From Silene conica (taxonomy: Eukaryota > Streptophyta > Magnoliopsida > Caryophyllales > Caryophyllaceae): DNA of 64,000 nucleotides. Numbering within the stretch: the first letter of the stretch is position 1; each line of letters opens with the position of its first letter. The notes beneath the pieces are model-generated. The model saw nothing but the letters and a program-made list of their open reading frames with translations. It made no database searches and was not told the DNA's origin. This document shows positions 10,059 to 22,972 of the stretch, piece after piece. Position numbers and translations under genes: made by a program. Where the stretch lies: NCBI GenBank assembly GCA_029255685.2, contig CM055312.2, forward strand, positions 18,872,649-18,936,648. Direction: 5' to 3'.

Positions 10059-10923
10059 TAGTGGAGATTCAGGATCCCTCAAAACATTCAAAAGATGGAC
10101 TGTTAGGTCTAAGGATGGCAATGGGTAGGGTTTGGGTAGGGTCCGACAAGACCCGACCCGACCCGAAGTAAAAAAACCTTAGACCCATACCCGACCCAGA
10201 CCCTAAAGGGTCTGAAATTTATGGACCCATACCCGATCCTAATGGGTCTGGGTCCGGGTAGGGTCTACCCTAGGGTCCAATTTTTCTTAACGAGTCATTC
10301 AATAAAATCTACCAAAGTTCGAATTAAATTACAAAGTTTTGATTAAAGTATTACAAAGTCTTGGTTATTTGGATCATTACCCGTACCCGACCCTAAATTA
10401 TATCATTTACCGTAACCAAACTCATCATTTTTATCAATTTCCTCGTTATTTTTAATGGTTATTTGGATATGCGTATAGTATATTAATGATAACTAATAAG
10501 GGTCATCTGTTTGTGTTTATTATTTGGGTTATTGACGTTCGTATGTGTATTTTTTCTTTTTCTTTTTCTTTTTCTTTTTTTAATAAATATAAGGGTCTAA
10601 GGGTCGGGTAGGGTGCCATCCCAAGACCCGGACCCGGACCCGGACCCGATGTTTTTATATAAGACCAATACCCGACCCATACCCGAGTAGGTCTCAAAAA
10701 TTCAGACCCATATCCGACCCGTTAGGGTCTGGGTTGGGTACCCGACCCACTGCCATCCCTAGTTAGGTCCCGAGTTTGAATCTCTCTAAATGATGACACT
10801 TGGCCACATGTCTTCCAGTGACAGGTAATCCCGTGAATTGAAGTTACATGGTATGTGGTGGTTAGCATGATATTGTAGCGTGCCCGGAGAGAATCATACC
10901 TTCTCGTCATAAAAAAAAAAAAA
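10059..10923 (+). mobile_element. tRNA-derived SINE, split by a MITE
   Basis: Short interspersed element of about 205 bp after subtracting the nested MITE. It has a Pol III box-B-like GTCCCGAGTTTGAATCTC just right of the MITE and a body ending in a run of 13 A (10911-10923). Near-identical 10-bp flanks TTTCTTATTC (10049-10058) and TTTCTTGTTC (10924-10933) are its probable target duplication. The 5' head, between 10059 and 10109, carries a weak A box. Family not identified. Confidence 0.65.
10110..10761. mobile_element. hAT-type MITE (GGATGGCAATGGG family)
   Basis: The terminal inverted repeats TAAGGATGGCAATGGGT and (inverted) TAGGGATGGCAGTGGGT are flanked by a perfect 8-bp duplication GTTAGGTC at 10102-10109 and 10762-10769, diagnostic of hAT. 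The interior is rich in GGGTC/GACCC words and contains a TTTTTC microsatellite (about 10551-10578). No coding sequence. A second family member is at 61956-62669. Confidence 0.92.
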
Positions 10924-11019
10924 TTTCTTGTTCCTTAAAAGAAAAACCATGAGTCCAAGATAATCCTAACTCAAAATAATAATACATCAATCACAAATCA
11001 CATCTTTAACAAAAACACA

Positions 11020-11643
11020 CTAGTTTTACGCCCGTACAAAAAATCCACGGGTTTAAACTGAAAAAATAAAAATAAAAAGGTGAATAAATTTAAGAAAAAA
11101 TATAATTTTAGTATCGCAAGTATATCGATCTAAAAAATAAAAATAATTTATACGATTAACTTAAACGTAAGTAAAAACAACACATTTGCTTGACATTATA
11201 AAATTATACAAATTCTAATGTAGGACAAGGCTATTGGTTTAAATTTAGGACGGATCAAATATGCATATGTAAACGACTTATCTTTTTATATATGTTGGCC
11301 GTCTTATTGTATGAGTCTGTCTCTCACAAGAATTCATAGTTAGTTTTATTTGTCAAGGTGTATTCAAGAGGTTAATTTTTCCGGAATTGTAATTTTGTTT
11401 GTTATTATAAAATTTGTTGTCCTTTAATATATGAATTTCTATACAGATTTCCGATTTATTTTTGTATTTTATTCTTATTGTAAGGTTGAATGTGATTAAT
11501 TTTTTTATCATAAGCTTTTTAACCAATGAATATATGAATGTACTTATATGGAAAGTAATAAGAAATGACGAGAGAGGGTAATTAATTACCTTAATGATAG
11601 TGGAGAGGAGAGAGGGTAATTAATTACTTAATGATAGTAGGGA
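11020..11643 (-). mobile_element. Candidate non-autonomous Helitron
   Basis: On the minus strand the 3' end reads CCCGTGG-ATTTTTT-GTACGGG (a short hairpin), then CGTAAAACTAG followed by T. This fits a Helitron 3' terminus with CTAG and a T flank. A matching 5' end TCCCTACTATCATTAAG preceded by A lies at 11643. Near the 5' end a segment of about 37 bp containing ATTAATTAC is repeated. There is no coding sequence. The 3' end is convincing; the 5' end is my best guess. Confidence 0.5.
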
Positions 11644-11673
11644 TTGGGGAATGGGGCAATTAAGTTTTTCTTT

Positions 11674-13053
11674 GAGTAAATTAATAATTACTCCCTTATA
11701 TGTTTCACTTTTCTAAAATTACTCCCTTATATGTTTCTTTTTTTACATTACTCCCTTGAGTTGACCTCATGTCAAAAATTGCTACATATCAAATTTTAAG
11801 GTGAGAAAGTTTGTAAATGGACGAAATTGCCCTTCAGTTGATTTTGACGGAAATCATGAACTTCATCTTCAACCTCCAGATCTCACTAAGCCAAGCTCCT
11901 TCTTTAATGCAATCAACAAAATTCTAAGGGATTGTAAGCTTCATTTAATTCTAACATTGAATCCTTTTGTCCCCAAATACGGTAAATGCTTAAAAAATGC
12001 AATGATTAGTTTGATTATATATATGCAGCTTGATTATGCCAAACAAGATTGATATTCAACCTAATAACAGTCCCCAAATCACCAAATTTCGCACCACTAC
12101 AATCACTTTCTCACATCGTCATCCTACCCCAAATCACCACACATCTGAGTTTATCGCTAGAAGCTTCACTCCTAGACACTTCATCATTCCATAGCTTTCA
12201 GCTACTTAACAAACTCAACATACTCAGATCTAAACCCAGAAAAATTGTGGAAATGAAGAGAAAAATAAAATCAGGGTAGTTTTTGCAATTGGGGAAGAAC
12301 TATGAATATCTTTAGTTTTATAATAGTAAGCTAAGAAAAATGGGGATTTAAGAGACAGAAAGAGTAACGAATTACTTGCTTCTCCTGTCTCGTTGCTCTT
12401 ACTATGTCACAGCTCAACCTCACCATTGCCAGAAACCTTCTCTGTCCCAATTGTTTTCATCAACAACCTTTCATTTACCTCATTTAATTAAAAACCTGAA
12501 ATCCTGTTGACAACCCGAAATCTTTGAAAACCCCAATTGTAATTAAAATCCCAATTTCCAAATTAATTAGACTGTTCAATTAAATCTCTCAAATAATTTT
12601 AACCCTAACTTGAAGATTTACTTATTAGGAGATTATTAAAAGCATGTGCCATCAAATAATTTTAATTTCAGTCTTTAATTGAAAAGAATGAACGTGGATA
12701 AAATATGATTTATTCCAAAAATAAAGATGTACTAACCTTGAAGAAAATGAAAACTTTAAGACTTGAACAATTAGATTGAGAAATTAAGTATTAGTTTTGA
12801 TGAAGATAAAGGATGAGTAAAATAGTCTAAATGATAAGAGCAACATAAGGGGAAGGAAACTCAGGGGTATTTTCGTCATAAATTTAGTGAATTTGAGAGA
12901 AAATTCAAAATTTGACGGAAATATACACCAGATCTGAAAAATGGTAGCAATTTTTGACCTGAGGTCAACTTAAGGGAATAATGTAAAAAAAAACATATAA
13001 GGGAGTACTTTTAGAAAAGTGAAACATATAAGGGAGTAATTATTAATTTACTC
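11674..13053. mobile_element. Mutator-like element, non-autonomous
   Basis: A 1380-bp element with long terminal inverted repeats of about 110 bp starting GAGTAAATTAATAATTACTC, flanked by a perfect 9-bp duplication TTTTTCTTT (11665-11673 and 13054-13062). Long TIRs plus a 9-bp duplication indicate the Mutator superfamily. The TIR contains a tandem TACTCCCTTATATGTTTC motif. The interior has no transposase; two short plus-strand frames (11801-12279) are not recognisable. The gene-like base composition of 11800-12500 leaves gene capture (Pack-MULE) open. Confidence 0.9.
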
Positions 13054-13817
13054 TTTTTCTTTCATGAACAAAATTCCGGCCAATCAAATTTCTCTGAATG
13101 TTGTTCCTTTTATAGAAAGAGGATTAGTAATCCATTTATTAAAATTAATAATAAAATTGATTAATTTATTTGAGTGACATTTATATGGTAAAGAAGCGAT
13201 TCTTAGTAGTAGGGTTGAGAAAAACTATATGATACGATTTTTATTATATATATTTGATATTGTAACACAAACAGTAATCTTTTTTTTTTTTTTTTTTTGC
13301 CAGTGGTAAATAGAGTTGTTACATGCATATTGCACTTGATGCTAAATCATGTGCAACCCTATTGAATCTACGAGGGATAAAAGAAAAACTAAAACAATGA
13401 AAAGAAGTAACTAAAACATTACAATCATTTTGTAACACCCCCATTTATTTAAGAGCCTTTAGCAAGACATTCTCAAATAAATAGGACTGTTACCATCCCG
13501 GAAAATCCGAGGTAGTGAATAACAAGGTAAACAAACCAAAGATATTTTATATAAATACTGATTAAATTTGAACTTGGTCTTACAACAGTTATGAGTTCCA
13601 AACTTGATAAAAAGAAAGTACAACTGACGATTATATCTAAATGTGATCTAACTCTAAGTAGGTCCATGCCATGTCTCTCTCCACGCCCAAGCTCATAGTC
13701 CATCTGGCACTGACCTGTAAAATCTACTCCCCATTCCGGATCATCGTAGGTGTACACGAATACACAGGGTCAACCGCGAGGTTGAGTAGAAAGATAATTA
13801 AGACAACAATATAAAAT

Positions 13818-14015
13818 ACTCCGCACCGATCCAACGCCAAATAACTCCGCACCGATCCAACACCAAATAAACTCCGCACCGATCACAAGACCCAATATAC
13901 TCCACACCAATCACAAGACCCATTAACTCCGCACCAATCACAAGACCCATTAACTCCACACCAATCACAAGACCCATTATCTCCACACCAATCACAAGAC
14001 CCATTATCTCCGCCT
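13818..14015. repeat. 27-bp tandem array in the solo LTR
   Basis: Eight units containing ACTCCGCACCGATC or ACTCCACACCAATC start at 13818, 13844, 13871, 13899, 13926, 13953, 13980 and 14007. The same array occurs in inverted form in the LTRs at 33223 and 39601, where GGTGCGGAG units recur. Confidence 0.9.
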
Positions 14016-14694
14016 CATCGTTATCACAGTATAATATAAGTGCACAATATAAAGATCACATGATAATATATAACAACATGTTTGATATCAATTATGAACG
14101 GTTTACACATCATCGAACATTAGTAGTTTCCCCTACCTCAACTTGCAGAACGACAATTGAACAGCTGCCAGAATTATTCCACCACGAACTCAGTTCCTAT
14201 AACCAGTATTTAATATCAATTTCTACCCATACAATCGCATTACCAAAATTACTCGACCCAATCCAAATTCACATCAATCATCATGAACTCCTCATTTATA
14301 TAAATCATCACTTGTCAATTAACTTACTAATTATAGACTTACTATATATAGACAGCAATAACATAACTAGTATATATCATACAAATACAACCCATGGTAA
14401 ACAATAATAATAATAATGGCACATGAAACACAACCATAACATTTGATAAGGTATTATTATTGATAATACTAGTAACAATATTAACAACAATATCAACCAC
14501 GACAATTACCAATAACATGATGGGTAATAAAACAATAATAAGAACTTAAATTTTCCAAGCATGATATACAATTATAACATTTGCCCATAATATACTTAAT
14601 AATTACGATACTAATATGAATAACATGATTATCGTATAATTGTAAAAATCACCTTAATAATAATTGACCAATAACAAAGATAATGAATAAAACA

Positions 14695-14795
14695 ACAACA
14701 ACAATAATAACAATAATAATAATAAGAATAAGAATAGTAATAATAATTATATTAATAATAATAATAATGATAATAATAATAATAATAATAATACT
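14695..14795. repeat. (AAT)n/(AAC)n microsatellite
   Basis: Imperfect trinucleotide repeats AAC then AAT inside the solo LTR. The corresponding site in the related LTRs (32585-32710 and 38965-39090) is (TTA)n-rich, so the tract is an ancestral LTR feature that varies in length. Confidence 0.85.
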
Positions 14796-17700
14796 TAACA
14801 TACAAAACTAACCTACCCTAGCAACCCCCACGTCTTGACACTAACACCCCAGCCGCACTCAGCCTTAAACTTGGCCGACAACCACCACCGACCACTCCCC
14901 ACCACGGCTGCTACACCAGCGACCACCACCAGGTGGTTCGACTCCCTCCGACCAGGTGGACCAGGGACTCAAACATCCCTGATTCCACACCCTCTACCCG
15001 TGACACCCATCTGAACAACCTGCCACGGCCACCACTCTCCCACATCAGACCACCGAGACCACTACTAACGACACCCCTGCCCTTGGACCCTCAGACTGCG
15101 GTGGTACCACTGCACCGACCTCCCCCTAGTCGTCGGTGGTACCACCTCCAAACCCACCTGTCACACGACCCAAAAGAAAACTAAAACCCCTGCCCCTGTT
15201 CTCTTTTCGCAGCCTCCACGGAAAATCCCTTGACCGCCACACAACACCCTCCTGGCCACCACGACACCTACTAACCTCCTCCTTGACTCACACGTGACCT
15301 TAAAACAACAGCCCAGGTGCAACCCATAACCAAACCTCCAACAAACATTAACACCAAGACACTATACCCAAAAACAACCCAGAATACGACACTGACAGCC
15401 TCTAAACAAACACCCTTCACGGCGGTGTTAGGGTGTCCAAGGCAACACAACCAGACTGTAAAACTGACTCCCACACGTCATAGATTAAAAACAAGTAAAG
15501 ACCAGAATCCACAACCATGAAACGCGATTTAAACAAAGCGAGTAAGACAAGCAGTAAAATCGTGAAAATCGAAACAACGGTGGACATACCCGACTCTTTG
15601 CCAGTTCGAACCACCCTAGTCTAGGTTTAGACCACCGTGCTGGACTCCTTCCTCCTCTATGTGGTGTCGGCTAGGGTTGTGTATAGATGGGTTGTGAGTT
15701 CTTAGCTAGGGTTAGGGTAAAACATGCCTCCAACATGACTGCCTGTGACTGTTGTGTTTAAGAGTTATCACCATGGGCTGCTTGTGGATTCTGAAAACGA
15801 GGCCCATACTAAGTTCCCAATGGTCATAGGTTCGAAACCCTAGCACGACATAACATGTTAACATACTTTTGATAGTCTAGGTCCCCATTTCGAGCCCCAC
15901 CAAGGCCTAAAAGCCATATCGTTACTCGTAATATACACTTAGCTCGCTAGCGAATAAATAATATAATTTTACCATCGACATCAATGATAACTATATATAT
16001 ATATATATAAAATATACATATATATACCAATAAAATATAAAATATAAAACACGCATTCGTCTATTTAATTACCCACAATATAAAATATAAAATATAAAAT
16101 TACCAACAAATATAATAAAATTTCGAGGTATTACACATTTAAAATATCCTGGATAAGATGGTCCGGCTTCTCCAGACCTGCCAGCTGCAAAAGAGCCCGT
16201 AAGTAATCCGAGAAAATGCATGTGCACATGAGACCATCCTCTTGATTTAGTCCATTTTATCACTGCCAGAATTCCCAACGCCTCCGCTTGAAGAGCTGAT
16301 TCTGCCATACAAGATTCCTTAAATCTTCCCATCTCAGTCCCCTCCTGGTCATAGGACACAAAACCGATGGCCGCAGCAAGGTTGTCTCTCCATCCCGCGT
16401 CCACCATGACTCTGACAACGTTACATAAGTTATCTTTACCGATGAGGTAGAATCTTTTTCCGGTCGAAATCTCATGAACCTCAGAGGAAGTGTTTCCTTT
16501 CATCTGGTATCGTTCCCCCGTCTTGGCTATGGCAGCTTCCTCCGCCTTCTGAAACTCGGCCACCTCCTTAGACACCAGGCGATAAAGATGATCAATTGGT
16601 ATGCCACTTCCCCTAAAAAGTAAGTTGTTTCGGTGTTTCCATATACTCCAAAGGGTAGCAACGAAGGTACAAACCCTCCAGTTTACATCTTCCATTTTTC
16701 CAAGAAAGCCAATCCAGTCCAGAATCCACTGCTGAATACCCAGATGATGTGCCTGGTCAGTTCTAATACCTAACTCCGATCCTGCCCAGAAGCGCGAGGC
16801 AAACTCGCAATCACGAAGCATATGCGTTAGAGTTTCCACCTCGCCTTCCTTTTGCTTGCAAGAAACACATTGGAAATAGCATTGCATTTTCCTGTTTTTC
16901 ATTTCCGAGCCACAAGGTAAAGTATTTGCACAGATTTTCCAGAGAAAAACCTTCCACTTGGCCGGGATTTGGAGGCGCCACAACTTTTTGCCGCAGAAAG
17001 TCTCAGTGACCTTGTTCATTCTTGATTTATCTTTTAAACTGCCAGTCTTCTCAAAGAAATCTCTCAGGATGATACCATATCCACTTTTTACCGAGTAAAT
17101 TCCATTTCCAGTAAAAGGCCAGAAGACCCTATCCATAGCACGAGAGGATGGAATCGGCATAGCAAGGATTCTAGTCGCCCATTGATCCTCAAAGAGATGT
17201 TTTATCATAATATCATTCCACTTACCCCTGTTCGTCATTAAATCGGAGACAGTAAGTTTATAGAGATGAGCCCAGTGATGTTCCAACCAACATTCCTTAG
17301 GACTCGGAGCCTCACCATTAACCCAGTTAGTAGTCCAGATGTTGAGCTTTGAGGAATGTCCTGGCTTCCATCCTAATCGAGATCTAACCCACTGGAAACC
17401 AAGAGAGATGCTTTTAAGCCCCCAGGACGAGTTTGCCTTGATGTTGTATCGTCTGTCACCCATCTCACCCTGTGCTCCCATAAGCAAACTTCTAAAGGTT
17501 CTGCAAAAGAGAGAATTTTCCCCAGAGAGAATACGCCACCCATGTTTCGCCAAAAGGGCTTTATTCATGCTGCCTATATCCCTAATCCCAAGTCCTCCAT
17601 TTCTTTTGGGAAGACTTAAGAATTTCTTACTACACCACGCTAGTGATTTCCCAGATCTACTTCCCGCCCACCAAAAATGTGACAACAAGGAATTTAACTT

Positions 17701-20197
17701 CCGTGTCACACTTACCGGTATTTTGAAAACCGATAGAAAGTAAATGGAAAGATTTGACAAGATTGAAGAGATCAGGGTTAAACGACCTGCCGCAGACAAG
17801 AAGAGAGCATTCCAGGAAGAAATTCTCTTAGTAACATACTCCACCAACCCCCAGAAGATGTCTTTTTTCGAACACTGAAAATCAGTAGGGATACCTAAGT
17901 AATTTCCCAATCCCCTATTATGCCTTATATGCAAATCTCTCAAGGTATCCTGAATGCTTCTAAGGGTAGAGTTTGGACTGAATAAAACACCTGACTTTGA
18001 ATGATTTAACATTTGGCCAAACAACTCACAAAACGAATCGAGGATACCCATAAGATTTCTAGCCGCTCCACACTTGTTCTCAAAGAAGAAGACCGCATCA
18101 TCAGCAAAGAAAAGATTTGAGATACGCTGCACTTCCTTACTAACACGAATTCCCCTAATGAGATCATTCTCCTGTGCCAGGCTGAGTTGTGAAGCCAGGG
18201 CTTCCATACAGAGGATAAAAAGAAATGGAGACAAAGGGTCTCCCTGCCTAAGTCCGCAATTAGGTTTGAAGTTATTGAGGGGCTTCCCGTTCAAGAGAAT
18301 TTCATAGCTAACTGAGGAGACACAACTCATAATAAGTGCAATAATGCGGGCAGGAAAACCAAACCTCGTAAGGACTGCTTGGAGAAAATCCCATCGAATC
18401 CTATCATAGGCCTTGCTCATATCCGCCTTAAAGATACATCTTCCCACATTCCCATACCGAGAATTGTTCACATTAAAAATCAACTCATGGGCGAGAAGAA
18501 TATTATCACTGATTTGTCTTCCAGCAACAAAGGCTCCCTGGGAATCTCCCACCAACTTCCCCATTACCTTTACCATCCTATTCACAATACACTTAGAAAC
18601 TATCCTCATGATCACATTACACAGACTAATAGGTCTAAAATCAGAAACCTTTTCCGGGTGATCAACCTTCGGAATTAGGGCTATAAAAGTCCTATTCAAC
18701 TCCCGTAGGACACGGTCGGAATTAAGAATCGATAAGACCCCATTGCTAACATCCTCTTTGACAACACCCCACCATGTTTGGAAAAAGATTCCAGGAATTC
18801 CATCCGGTCCGGGTGACTTGAGCGGACCCATTTGGAAAACCGCCCTCCTAACCTCTTTCCTAGTGAAGTTTTTTGCCAACATATCAGCATCATCATCTGA
18901 GATTCGCGATTTCACTGCCCTCAGAAAATGCTCAAAGCAGTTTTCATCCCGTTCACCAGCCACCATGAGATCAGCTCGAAAAATATCTTTGAAAAAAACT
19001 TGGAACTCCGACCCTACCTCTTGTTCACCCCGTATCCATGAGCCATCATCCTTCTTGATACTATGAACAAAGTTTTTTCCAGTCCTGCCTTTAACCCAGT
19101 TGAAGAAAAACTTCGTGCACGCATCCCCTTCCTTAGCCCATTTAACCTTCGCCCTCTGCCTCTAGTAAGACGTAGCTGCCTCAACAAAGTTTTGCAATTC
19201 CTTATGAGTAGAGACATACTTATCCTCTCCTTTACCAGCAAAGTCTTCTTCCAGACCCTCCAGGAGCCTCTCATCAAAGTCTTCCCATTTTTGTTTCCAT
19301 TCCTTGGACTTTGTGAGAGACCAGTTTTTAATGTTATCTCTGGTGACAGATAACTTTCGGGCCAGGCAAAAGCTCGGGGAGCCCACAAACTTTGTCCCCC
19401 AAGCCTTCCTAATATCCTTCAGACAATCCTCATAGTCAAGAGCCCAAGCATCGATCTTGTACGGCTTGCCTTTACCATTTGCCTTGGTAAGGTGTAGATT
19501 GAATTCAATCGGGGCATGCTCCGAGAGTTGAATTGGGAAATGTGCCACACCCGAGTTTGGAAAATGAAGAAGCCAATCCTTTGAGCCCAAAGCTTTATCA
19601 AGTCTTTCATAAACCCTGTGGCCACCTCTTCTATTATTGCACCACGTGAATCTTGGTCCCTTGAACGGGATGTCAATTAGCTCATGTCGTATCTTCCATT
19701 TAAGGAACTGACTAGCTCCCTCAATTCTACCAAGGTTGTGGCTTCTCTTGTCACTTCTAGATTCCACTTGATTAAAATCACCTAAAATGAGAAACGGGTG
19801 ATTCCAAAACTCCATCCACTCCCCCAAACATTTAAGCACGTCTATCCGGTGTTCCACTTTTGGGGCTATATAGAAGAGAACAAGATACCACGAAGCCGCA
19901 CCACTAGATTCCACTAACATAACCACAAAATGCTTACAATCCAAAACGACTCGCATACGAGCCTCCTTTTTCCATCCTACCTATAGCCCCCCGAATTTCC
20001 AAGTGCATCAACACTATGGAAGTTACAAAAACCATAAGATCTAAAAACATGGAAAAGCGATAAACTACTATGACTATTACATTTAGTCTCACTTAAGAAA
20101 ATAAAATCGTACTGTTTACTACTAATTAGCGCTCTAATCTTCTGAATTGTAGGGGAGAGCGAATTATTTAGCCCCCTACAATTCCAAGCAAGGCCAA

Positions 20198-22972
20198 TCA
20201 TGGCCCCCCCGAGGGTTGAGAAGGTCCAACCCCCGAAAAACCCTTTGAGTCAAAAGAAACCATCTTCAGAACATTCTTGTCATTGATTGATGAGGAAGAA
20301 GAAGATCCACTGAAGGTGTCCAAGTCCATGTCTTCCACAAACATTCGGAATCCATAGGATCCATTCTCAGCTCCCAGAAACTGCACTTCAGTACGCTGCT
20401 TCTTGGCCATAGAAATCAGAAAATCCTTAGCTCTTTCCTTAGAAGTCAGAGCAGTATTAGGAACCAGTGCCATGTCCTCTTGAGATGCACATTTTCTTTT
20501 CCGTGCATCTCTAGTTGCTTCTTCTAACAGTAAGTCTGTGTCCTTGCCTCCATAAACCTTTGACAGTCCCATCCACCCATCAGAGTACCCAGTTAAGTCA
20601 ATCTTCGCATGAATCGATGGTCCATTCTGTGTTTCAAAGAAGAACAGCCCTGGTGCATCATCACCTGGTGGTTTCTTCCATTTGTGTCTCTTGTTACAGC
20701 TTTGGGCCAAATCAGAAAGGGCAAAACCAGTACCATCCTCATACTCTGGCATCTTTTCCTTCCCCTTCCTTCTTTTCAGACTTTCCTCCTCCTTTACGTT
20801 TCCAGATTTCAGACTGAATCCTTTCTCATTGTGGTTGTTTGCTGGCTGCAAACCATTATCTTCAGGACCCAGAAACAGCATCCTTCTCACTGGAAGAGTC
20901 TTCTTTGTTTTCTGCAGTTCTAAATTATTCTGCACCACAACTGGCAAGGTGCTACTTGCATCACTTCCCTCACTGCTAATCAGATTAATTGCAGTCTTGA
21001 ACCTCAGATCCAAAGAGTTAACTGAGATCTCTCCAGCCAAAATATCAAGCCAACGTTGCATTGGGATACTCTCCTCCGAAGTCTCCTTATCAGTAGATGA
21101 AGATACAGTTGATGACACATCAATCACTCCATTGGGACCATTCTCATCCCCCAGCACCTTATCCACACTTCTACTGCCCAAACAGATACCCCTCTTTTCA
21201 GAAAACTCCCCTCCAGCCCCTTGCACCATGGACCCAGCATGTTCCTGGTATGTAGTTGGTATGCCCAGTAGAGGGGGTGGGTTAAAAGTTTGATTAAAAC
21301 CCATAACCTCATCATCCACTCTTGCCCAATCCTTATTGTGTTCAGTTCTGGTTAGAATGGCATCTTGAATCCTCTCATCATGATCAATTCTCACAGTGAC
21401 ATGTGGAATGCTACCCTTAAAACCCTGATTATCCACACAAAAACCACCCCCAGTATTTCTCATGTGAATACTAGCAATCTCATCACCATTATTCAAGTCC
21501 ACTGGTTCCATTTCATCATCAGCACTGTAAAAACCTTCCTCCATAGGGTCATCATCCTCAATCCATCCCCCCTGACATCCCTGTACCTTTTTACATCTCC
21601 CATTATCCATGTGATCCCCATTAGAGTCCCTCAGTACTGCTTTCCCTTTAAGATTCCCATGATCCATTGGTTGTGCTGATACAAGTCCATTTTTAGGTAC
21701 CCTAGTCCTTCTCCCATTACTAGGGCCCTCACCAGCCCCATGATTCCTACCAGGCTGCAACTGACTCCCCCTTTGATAGATGATAGTCCCAGCAAAGGGC
21801 TGCTCAGTCACTGTAAACCTCTTTCCAGGTACCACCCTTCCCCCTGGGGTAATTCCAATACCAAAATCAACATACCTCTCTTCTTCTTCGTCACTACTAT
21901 CCCCCTACCCCTAGACCTCATCCCTCCCAATTTCACCTTAGTGGACACATGTTTGGTAGTAGAGGGGGTAGCACGCAAATCTAAATTAAACATAGTATGT
22001 GTACTATGGGCATGAAAGACAGCAAAACCCTTCTCAATAGACTTGTCCCACATACTATTTATGCTAGACACAATAGACATCAAGCTTTCACGTACGACAC
22101 TGAGCCCTATTGTGCCCTAACTTTCCACACTTAACACAATATTTAAATACATTTTCATATTTGAATTGTATCCATAGCAGGTATCCTTGTTCCATTGCAA
22201 GAAAAAAACCAGGCATCAAAGGTTGGTTAAGGTTTAGACTTACCTTTACCCTGAGGAACTCATTTTCAGGAACAAGATGAATAGGTTCAACACGAAATTC
22301 TTCACTTAACAGTTTTCCTGCCACCCCAGCAACATGAGTATTCATATACTCAAATGGCAGACCCCAAATTTGCACCCATAGACTGGCTCTCGGAAAGCGC
22401 ATTGTCTTAGGGATAGCATCAGGTACCCACCTCCCAAACACCATGATAGCCCCATCCATTGCAGTACAATTTGCCATTAGAAGACCTTCCCTATCATTGA
22501 TGTTATTACAGTGGAAAACATACGAATCCCCCATTCGGAAACAAACAACACTCCCCCTTGTAGTCCATTTGGTACGAATGATCTCATTCACTTTAACAAC
22601 CTCAAAATCACGATAATCCACAAGATACCCCAAAACACATCTACTCCAAAAGTCCCTTGACTTACAGAACTCATCAGGATCCACATGAACCACCCCACCA
22701 GACCTCGGGTATCTCCAAAGACTTGCATGAAGGGGATCATTTGGATTAAAAGTTGGTGGGTTATGATTCCCTAGCCCCTCACCAGACCCATTGACATTGT
22801 CCCCCTGCCCCTCTTTCTCACCCCCTGCTCCCATACTTGAGTTCATCATATTATTAGAGGAAAAAGAATCTACTGAATTGTTGCCAGTGACAGTCGAAGT
22901 ATATGAATTGGAGTAGTTTACTGATATGAGATTCACAAAATGTGATGGTTGATGGGTAGTTAACCTCCCCAT
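20198..22972 (-). pseudogene. LINE ORF1: DUF4283 and zinc-knuckle protein
   Basis: RNA-binding chaperone-type ORF of plant L1 elements. The first piece (22972-22088, 294 codons) starts MGRLTTHQPSHF and holds a DUF4283-like domain (around LHASLWRYPRSGG to WVQIWGLPFEYMN) and the knuckle CVKCGKLGHNRAQC. A stop follows at 22088, and the frame shifts between 22083 and 21835. A long acidic, low-complexity C-terminal part (545 codons) then runs to a TGA at 20198. That TGA overlaps the ORF2 start ATG in the sequence ATGA. Confidence 0.8.

Larger units (their letters stand above)
13431..16135 (-). mobile_element. Solo LTR of a Tekay-like chromovirus
   Basis: A 2705-bp LTR on the minus strand, starting TGTAATACCTCG at 16135 and ending GGGGGTGTTACA at 13431. 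It is flanked by the perfect 5-bp duplication CATTT (13426-13430 and 16136-16140). There is no internal region, so it is a solo LTR left by LTR-LTR recombination. The last 310 bp are nearly identical to the LTRs of the element at 31182-40182. Inside are a 27-bp tandem array (13818-14010) and AAT/AAC microsatellites (14400-14800). It splits the RNase H reading frame of the host LINE. Confidence 0.95.
13319..20201 (-). pseudogene. LINE ORF2: APE endonuclease, RT, zf-RVT, RNase H
   Basis: Polyprotein for target-primed reverse transcription. The endonuclease starts MIGLAWNCRGLNN at 20201 and runs to about 19400, with GDFN and FTWCNNRRGG; the SDH motif is changed to SEH. The RT is inside the 965-codon frame 18966-16069, with QGAFVAGRQISDN, GLRQGDPLSPFLF and the FADD active site. 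A zinc-binding region (zf-RVT) follows, then plant-type RNase H. Lesions: a stop plus frameshift near 19970, frameshifts near 19160 and 19000, and one near 16215 after which the catalytic SD continues in another frame. RNase H is then split by the solo LTR and resumes at 13430 with FIPRRFNRVAHDLA, ending at a stop at 13319. Confidence 0.85.

Noticed and set aside
13818-14015. CRISPR-like array
   Set aside because: 27-bp units are head-to-tail with no variable spacers, inside a plant LTR.
14933-15520. Proline/threonine-rich plus-strand frames
   Set aside because: Reverse strand of the LTR; composition-driven, no start context or domain.
20515-21293. Overlapping plus-strand frames of about 100-200 codons
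   Set aside because: Shadows of the LINE ORF1 C-terminal coding region on the minus strand.
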